Below are positions 59,248 through 64,000 of a stretch of DNA of 64,000 nucleotides, piece after piece (position 1 is the stretch's first letter; every line of letters begins with the position of its first letter). The position numbers were made by a program, and so were the translations under genes. The stretch comes from Kitasatospora atroaurantiaca (GTDB lineage Bacteria > Actinomycetota > Actinomycetes > Streptomycetales > Streptomycetaceae), in assembly GCF_007828955.1 (NCBI RefSeq), contig NZ_VIVR01000001.1, positions 2,108,001 through 2,172,000 on the forward strand. The letters are read 5' to 3'. The notes under the pieces were generated by a model that saw only the letters and a program-made list of their open reading frames with translations, was not told the DNA's origin and made no database searches.

Positions 59248-59787
59248 ATGACAGGTGCTCAAACGCCGGAGGGGGATGGGCCGACACTCGCCGGCAAGCT
59301 CCAACTGCTGCTGAGGCTTCGCCGGGAACCCGACGGCCACATCCCGAGCGCACGGGACATCTCGAACCGGTCGACCGCTCCCGGCTACCTGCGCCCCGCG
59401 ATCTCACACACGCAGGTCAACGACCTGATAAACGGCAAGAACACCAACCCCACGTCGGCTACGCTCACCGCACTTGCCAGGGCGTTCGAGGCTCCGGCTG
59501 CCTACCTGCTGCCCGGCTGCAAAGACCTGCCGGCGCTCGAGGTCTTCGAGAGCCAGCCCTTGGCACGGACCGCGGTCCGGTTGATGCAGGACCTCGAAGT
59601 AGAGGACATCACTGAAGTCATAGAAACGGTGAAGGCGATCCGGCGCAGGCGCGGCCTGGCCGACTCCGTAGCCGAGATCCCGGTACCGCCTGCCGGTGTC
59701 GATCAACCACGCCAAGGCCGGCCTCGGCGCCGGCTTAGCTTCGCTGAGGCCGCACAGAGGGCGGCCGAGGACCTGGAAGGATTGTGA
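59248..59787 (+). CDS. XRE-type HTH regulator, possible lysogeny repressor (179 aa)
   Basis: SHTQVNDLINGKNTNPTSATLTALARAFEAPAAYLLPG is a helix-turn-helix in the position used by Streptomyces XRE regulators of about this size. The N-terminus (TLAGKLQLLLRLRREPDGHIP) precedes it; the C-terminus has a basic linker. The ATG follows GGGGGACGG. The region to its left is a divergent promoter. It is next to a 7-TM protein and the integration module, so a role in lysogeny control is likely but not shown. Confidence 0.72.
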   Translation: MTGAQTPEGDGPTLAGKLQLLLRLRREPDGHIPSARDISNRSTAPGYLRPAISHTQVNDLINGKNTNPTSATLTALARAFEAPAAYLLPGCKDLPALEVFESQPLARTAVRLMQDLEVEDITEVIETVKAIRRRRGLADSVAEIPVPPAGVDQPRQGRPRRRLSFAEAAQRAAEDLEGL

Positions 59788-59793
59788 ACCCCC

Positions 59794-60549
59794 GTGGACG
59801 GGCTCATCTTCGGCGTCTGCTCCCTGGCGACAGCGATCGGGGCGGCGATCTGCTTTCGCTATGCCTACCGACTGCGTGACCAGCCCACCTACCGGGTGGC
59901 TCGGTGGTCGCGAGCCTTGGCGGTCGTCGTGTGCTTCATCGGATCGCTGACCGCCGTCCCTGTGGTTGCCGACGTCTTCAACAGGGCCACGGGGGTGGGA
60001 AACGGGGCAAAGTTGGTGGCGCACCTGTGCGCCGTCCTGTTCTGCGCATGCCTTCAAATCATGATCGTCGACTGGATGTACGAGAAGCCGTACGTCTCCA
60101 GCGGGGTGTGGGCTCGCGTCGTGCTCGTGGCCAGCGTCGTCACCGCGCTGACGTTCCAGTTCAGGACAGCGAACGATCCTGGCCTCCCGTTCACCACGGA
60201 CAGTGCTCACAACCTGCCCATCGTGGCGTACCTGCTGACCTACCTTGGCTTCCTTGCCATCGCGGGCCTGGAGATCTCCGTACTGTCAGCGGGGATGGCC
60301 GTCCACTCGTGGCGTGACCGCCAGATGGCGGCAGTCGGACTGACCCTGGTCGCACTCGGCGGAGCGTCCTGCGTCGCCTACAGCATCAGCAAGGGCGGAT
60401 ACCTGATCGCCGTTCAGGTATCTCACCCTTGGGCACTGGGGACTGAGCAGGCTGTCTCGTCGCCCCTGGCCGGCGTCGGTGTCCTCTTCGTCGTGATCGG
60501 ACTCTGCGTCACCATCGCGGGCAGCCGCCGAGCCGTCGTACGCCGCTGA
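59794..60549 (+). CDS. seven-span membrane protein, 251 aa
   Basis: GTG start, six bases after the regulator stop. About seven hydrophobic spans are visible (LIFGVCSLATAIGAAICF, ALAVVVCFIGSLTAVPVVA, LVAHLCAVLFCACLQIMIVD, VVLVASVVTALTFQF, LPIVAYLLTYLGFLAIAGLE and two more). Streptomyces often pairs such a protein with an adjacent XRE regulator; function is unclear. It may signal to the regulator or be an exclusion protein. Confidence 0.75.
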   Translation: MDGLIFGVCSLATAIGAAICFRYAYRLRDQPTYRVARWSRALAVVVCFIGSLTAVPVVADVFNRATGVGNGAKLVAHLCAVLFCACLQIMIVDWMYEKPYVSSGVWARVVLVASVVTALTFQFRTANDPGLPFTTDSAHNLPIVAYLLTYLGFLAIAGLEISVLSAGMAVHSWRDRQMAAVGLTLVALGGASCVAYSISKGGYLIAVQVSHPWALGTEQAVSSPLAGVGVLFVVIGLCVTIAGSRRAVVRR

Positions 60550-60559
60550 CACCGGAACT

Positions 60560-60586
60560 GCCCGGCGCTCACTCTGCGCGCCGGGC
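60560..60586. terminator. bidirectional terminator between convergent genes
   Basis: GCCCGGCGC and GCGCCGGGC form a 9-bp stem with a 9-base loop between the rightward membrane gene and the leftward recombinase remnant, overlapping the latter's last codons. Confidence 0.6.
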
Positions 60587-61612
60587 GGCTTCCTGGTCCC
60601 ATTGCCGCCACCTCAGGGCGACCCTGTCGCCGTCCACGGTCCGCGACCCCCTACCGGCGGGGTAGAGCGCCACCCTCTCCAACATCGCGCCAACCAGGGC
60701 CTTCTGCGACCGCAAGGGCGCGTGACCCCACCAGCGAATCAGGTCGGGCACCTCGGCCCGGGGCAGCAAGGCGAGCTGCTCGATGAAGGTCAGGCGGCTG
60801 GAGTCCCGCCGGATCTGTGCATCCAGCTCCTGTTCAGCAGCCCTCAACTGGCGCAGAAGCTCATTGTTGGCCGCCTCGACCTGGGCGACCGGCCCCTCGG
60901 CATCGGGAGCGGTTCTGCGTGCGACCTGCTCCGACTGCCCGTAGCGCGTCGAGAGCAGTCGACGGGCCTTCTTGTTCTCGGCGAGCCGCCTCCGCAAGGG
61001 CTTGGCCTCCGCCTCGATGCTTTCTCGGGCCGACTCAACTACGGCCCGCACCTCCGGCTTCATGAGCTCCGCGAGAACGTGCTCAGCCACGTACGCCTCA
61101 CCGAGGTCCGCGTTGAGCCGCACCTTGCCGCAACCTCCTGGGTGCTGCCGAGTGCTGGGCATGCAGCGATACCCGCGCGCCCCACTGTTGGACGGTGAGG
61201 CGCCAATCGGCATTCCGCACAGTCCGCAGACGGAATCGGCGGACAGTTCGCCGGTAAGGAGGTAGTCCCTGTCGTCGGAGCGTCCTTCGGCTGGCCGCTT
61301 CGAAGCGTTCAGCCGCTCCAGATCCTCGAACACCTCGCGCGTGATTGCGCCCAGACCGCCGGTCTCAACCAGCGTGCCGTCATCCTCCCGCACCAGTCCT
61401 GCGACGGCCGGGTTGGCCAAGATCTCCGCAAGACGTGCTGGCCGCCAGAGCTTCCCCATCGTCGTCAGGTGCCCTTCGGCGGCCATCCAGTCCGTGATGG
61501 CCGGGTAGGGCTGTTCTGCGAGGCGGCGACTGGCTGCAACGCGCAGCACAGCCGCCTCCTGCTCGACCAGGCGCGTCCGCGCCGCGTCGGCGAATCCGTA
61601 CATCCTCGGCAT
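60569..61612 (-). CDS. serine recombinase lacking its catalytic domain (truncated)
   Basis: The 347-residue frame starts MPRMYGFADAARTRLVEQEAAVL and has the recombinase domain (WRPARLAEILANPAVAGLV), a zinc ribbon (SVCGLCGMPIGAS, then RCMP and GGCGKVRL) and a long coiled coil (IEAEAKPLRRRLAENKKARRLL), as in large serine integrases. The N-terminal resolvase domain with the catalytic Ser is missing, and upstream DNA is non-coding with a different gene beyond. It may be a remnant of an older integrase, or it may persist as a DNA-binding protein. Confidence 0.8.
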   Translation of the reverse strand: MPRMYGFADAARTRLVEQEAAVLRVAASRRLAEQPYPAITDWMAAEGHLTTMGKLWRPARLAEILANPAVAGLVREDDGTLVETGGLGAITREVFEDLERLNASKRPAEGRSDDRDYLLTGELSADSVCGLCGMPIGASPSNSGARGYRCMPSTRQHPGGCGKVRLNADLGEAYVAEHVLAELMKPEVRAVVESARESIEAEAKPLRRRLAENKKARRLLSTRYGQSEQVARRTAPDAEGPVAQVEAANNELLRQLRAAEQELDAQIRRDSSRLTFIEQLALLPRAEVPDLIRWWGHAPLRSQKALVGAMLERVALYPAGRGSRTVDGDRVALRWRQWDQEAARRAE

Positions 61613-61663
61613 GTCTGCCCTTCCACGCCCCGTTGCCGACCCCGGCAGGACAACCCTTGCTAG

Positions 61664-61680
61664 ACAAAGTTAGGTGACAC
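61664..61680 (+). promoter_or_regulatory. element B-like site on the plus strand, copy 5
   Basis: ACAAAGTTAGGTGACAC differs from minus-strand copy 4 by one base over 17 (GTTAG for GATAG). It lies between the recombinase remnant and the excisionase gene, the likely control region of the integration module. Confidence 0.5.
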
Positions 61681-61733
61681 TATTGCAATGGGGCAAACGA
61701 AGGAAGAGGACAAACCGTGACGGTTCACGACGT

Positions 61734-62003
61734 TCAGGCCGGTGAATCTTGCGTGTGCACCTCAACACCGAGCACCCGCCGCAGCGAAGCTGTCGGCACC
61801 TTGTAGGTCTCTCCGAGGGTGAGCAGCCTCACCGGGAACTGCCCCAACTTGATCAACTCGTACGCCTTGTTGACGCCGATACCTAGTGCGCGCGCCGCCG
61901 TCGGCACGCTTACCGCCGTGGGCAAAGCGAGCAGTTCTTCCTCGCTCATGCCCTGCGATGTGGCCCTCGACTGTCCAGCGTTCGTCGCGCTGATGTCAGC
62001 CAT
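61734..62003 (-). CDS. excisionase-like HTH protein, 89 aa
   Basis: The C-terminal 65 residues contain VSVPTAARALGIGVNKAYELIKLGQFPVRLLTLGETYKVPTASLRRVLG, the winged HTH_17 pattern of excisionases. It overlaps neither neighbour and lies directly before the integrase gene on the opposite strand. The start could also be the ATG at 61949 (MSEEELLALP). It would bind attachment-site DNA and steer the integrase toward excision. Confidence 0.72.
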   Translation of the reverse strand: MADISATNAGQSRATSQGMSEEELLALPTAVSVPTAARALGIGVNKAYELIKLGQFPVRLLTLGETYKVPTASLRRVLGVEVHTQDSPA

Positions 62004-62159
62004 CACATACCGCCGTTGTCTCCCCCACGCCAGCGTCCTCGCAGCATACAGACGTGTCTTACAGCCCGCACAGCATTGTGAGGGTCAGTGATCAAGAGAC
62101 GCAACGCGGGCCATCTCAAGGGCTGGCGGGCGAACGGGTGACGTAAGGGGACACTGCGG

Positions 62160-63677
62160 GTGTTCGAGGAGAAGACCTACAAGCGATGCGCCTGCCGGGG
62201 GCCGATGGTGCACAAGAGCGGGCCCAACAAGGGCAAGCCGGTCCTCCTCCCAGACGGGACACAGAAGATCGGGTATCTGGAGACCAGCTGCCCACAGCTC
62301 AAGAAGCGGACGCACGGCAGCTGGACCTATGCCATCGAGCTACCTGCGAAACCGGGGGAAAAGCGGCAGCGCGCGAAGGAGGGCGGCTTCGCCACCCAGA
62401 AAGAGGCCGCCGACAAGTGCGCCGAAGTCTGGGCACAGGCCCAGGTCGGCGTCGACGTGCTGTCCAAGGAGACCTTCGGCGAGTACATGGACCGCTGGAT
62501 CGACGGCAAGTCAGACCTCGCGCGGAGCACTGTCGACCCGTACACACGGCACATTCGCCTCTACATCAAGCCCTCGATGGGACACGTGCTGCGGAAGGAC
62601 ATACGCAAGCATCACCTCGACGCCATGTTCGGCTGGATCAACGACGAGAACGAGCAGCGAGCCGTGCACCGAGCCCTCGTCGAGGCCCTCGCAGAGGACT
62701 GCGAAGCCAAGCGCCGTGCCTGGCACGCAGCACCGAAACACGAACGTGCCGAGGTCCGACAGGTGTGGCACGAAGCCAGGGACCAGTTGAAGACAGAACG
62801 GCGACAGCTCAAGCGGATCACCGACATCCCCACCCAGCACAAGATCAAGGCCACCCTGTCGTCCGCGATGAACGACGCGGTCGCCGCGCTCGAAATGACT
62901 CGCAACTGGGCCGCTCTTGTCACCCTCCCGAGCATCAAGCCGCCCCGACCCATCGTGTGGACGCCGCAGCGCGTCGCGCGCTGGCGCGAGACCGGAGAAG
63001 TCCCCAGCCCGGTAATGATCTGGACTCCCCAGCTCGCCGGCCAGTTCCTCGACAGGTACGTAGATGACGCCCTCTTCGATCTCTGGCACTTCAAGGCGTT
63101 CAGGGGACCTCGCCGCGGAGAGTGCTGCGCCCTACCCTGGAGCGAAGTCGACCTCGACAACCTGTCCGTGACGATTAGCCAGCAGGTCGTCTCCGTCGCT
63201 TACAAGGTCTACGGCGAAGACCCGAAGGCCGACAGCGAGCGGACCATCTCCATCGACCAGGAGAACGCAGCTCTGTTCCGGCTCCGCAAGCTTCGCCAAG
63301 CGGCCGACAAGGCTCGCTGCCTCGCCGCCGGGAAGGCGTGGATCGACAGTGGCCTCGTCTTCACGAAAGAGGACGGCGAGGGCTACCACCCGGACTACCT
63401 GACCGCGCGGTTCAAGCGGCTGGTGGAGAAGGCTGACCTGCCGCCGACCCGCCTGCATGACCTTCGTCACCTCGCGGCATCCCTGGCACGGCTTGCTGGC
63501 GTCGACATGAAGGGCATCCAGGTACAGCTCGGCCACTCGTCCTTCCAGATCACGGCCGACACTTACACCAGCGTCCTGCCCCAGCTGGAACAAGCCGCAG
63601 CAGAGGCCACCCTCGCAACCGTCCCGCGCACCACGCGGATCACCGAAGCCGCTGGGAACGAACTCGTCGCGGCGTAG
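62160..63677 (+). CDS. int: tyrosine-recombinase integrase
   Basis: The 505-residue protein has a Cys-rich N-terminus (KRCACRGPM), an arm-binding and core-binding region (FGEYMDRWIDGKSDLARSTVDPYTRHIRLYI) and the catalytic residues: Arg in FRGPRRGECCALPW, the H-x-x-R box HDLRHLAASLARL, His in QLGHSSFQITADTYT and Tyr in that stretch. An unusual insert (EDCEAKRRAWHAAPKHERAEV) makes it longer than most. GTG start. The gene ends 250 bases from tRNA-Met, where it presumably recombines. Confidence 0.88.
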   Translation: MFEEKTYKRCACRGPMVHKSGPNKGKPVLLPDGTQKIGYLETSCPQLKKRTHGSWTYAIELPAKPGEKRQRAKEGGFATQKEAADKCAEVWAQAQVGVDVLSKETFGEYMDRWIDGKSDLARSTVDPYTRHIRLYIKPSMGHVLRKDIRKHHLDAMFGWINDENEQRAVHRALVEALAEDCEAKRRAWHAAPKHERAEVRQVWHEARDQLKTERRQLKRITDIPTQHKIKATLSSAMNDAVAALEMTRNWAALVTLPSIKPPRPIVWTPQRVARWRETGEVPSPVMIWTPQLAGQFLDRYVDDALFDLWHFKAFRGPRRGECCALPWSEVDLDNLSVTISQQVVSVAYKVYGEDPKADSERTISIDQENAALFRLRKLRQAADKARCLAAGKAWIDSGLVFTKEDGEGYHPDYLTARFKRLVEKADLPPTRLHDLRHLAASLARLAGVDMKGIQVQLGHSSFQITADTYTSVLPQLEQAAAEATLATVPRTTRITEAAGNELVAA

Positions 63678-63802
63678 TACTTTGCGCAGACACGCCGAAG
63701 GGCCCGCAGGTAGCTACCTGCGGGCCCTCATCGTTCCCAGCACGCCTAGCACACTGGGCCACAGAGGCCTTCGTCAAAACGATGTTCCCAGCATGTTCCC
63801 AG
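63652..63802. repeat. GTTCCCAG repeats, candidate integrase arm sites
   Basis: GTTCCCAG occurs at 63733, 63784 and 63795, and its reverse complement CTGGGAAC at 63652 in the end of the integrase gene. This cluster between int and the tRNA target is where arm-type sites of a tyrosine integrase are expected. Confidence 0.5.
63700..63727. terminator. perfect 28-bp palindromic terminator after the integrase
   Basis: GGGCCCGCAGGTAG and its exact reverse complement make a 14-bp palindrome with no unpaired loop base beyond the centre. It lies 23 bases after the integrase stop. Confidence 0.75.
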
Positions 63803-63928
63803 ACGGGTGAAACCCGGCGTGGCGAAGAGGCTCCGCGTCGCCTTGTGGGCTACTGTTCTCGTCAGTAATGCAGGCGTTTCCGCAGGTCAGAGGCGATATA
63901 TCTGATGATCTGCTGAGACTTGCCGAGG

Positions 63929-64000
<72 letters not shown>

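Noticed and set aside
61720-61809. 29-codon plus-strand frame with a good ribosome binding site (AGGAAGAGG) antisense to the excisionase end
   Set aside because: Very short, overlaps a real gene and shows no motif; may be chance.

Overview
The window is most of a prophage of a long, non-contractile-tailed phage (siphovirus type) in a streptomycete (Streptomyces or Kitasatospora). The evidence is the very high GC content, a complete tail/head/terminase gene set, a WhiB-like protein, a tyrosine integrase next to a tRNA-Met gene at the right edge, and ribosomal protein fragments that read as streptomycete L4 and L23. The left attachment site is not visible, so the prophage probably continues past the left edge. 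No DNA polymerase, helicase or primase is visible; replication probably uses the host replisome.

Layout. (1) About 0.2-11.7 kb: leftward early and DNA-metabolism genes: two DNA methyltransferase-like proteins, a WhiB-like protein, small hypotheticals, a winged-helix replication initiator carrying an internal GGGAACCC repeat cluster (candidate origin), a Cas4/RecB-type nuclease and a Sak4/RecA-like ATPase. (2) About 12-13.5 kb: a rightward PD-(D/E)XK nuclease, probably a moron. (3) About 14-30.4 kb, leftward: holin-like protein, two endolysins, tail fibre, tail proteins, tape measure, frameshifted G/GT chaperones, major tail protein and head-tail connectors. (4) About 30.4-40.6 kb: a 10-kb non-structural island (Nudix, glycosyltransferase-like, aldo/keto reductase, P-loop kinase, DnaQ-like exonuclease, radical SAM, NDK-like, thymidylate-synthase/hydroxymethylase-like, two unknowns, HATPase, divergent XRE-TPR regulator and GNAT), inserted between connectors and capsid genes. 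(5) About 40.6-53.8 kb: head genes (minor head, capsid, decoration, scaffold, portal, terminase), interrupted by cargo: a Ser/Thr kinase, a duplicated portal 3' end, a coiled-coil membrane protein, ribosomal protein fragments L4/L23, and a coupled three-gene low-GC cassette. (6) About 53.9-59 kb: ParB-like protein, an adenine methyltransferase/Mom-like fusion, DUF488, ParB and small genes. (7) About 59.2-64 kb: XRE regulator plus 7-TM protein, a serine recombinase lacking its catalytic domain, excisionase, integrase and tRNA.

How it works together. Leftward transcription appears to be run by two repeated cis elements. One is a 19-bp promoter-type motif (four copies) with -10 TAAGAT and, at three copies, a -35 box 16 nt upstream. 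The other is a 15-17 bp AAGATAGGT..CACG element (four minus-strand copies plus one plus-strand variant). The early genes would copy and modify DNA and the late genes build and package the virion. The strongest candidates for undescribed biology are the 10-kb nucleotide-chemistry island and the L4/L23-led three-gene cassette between portal and terminase. All functional names rest on reading motifs by eye; no database search was possible.
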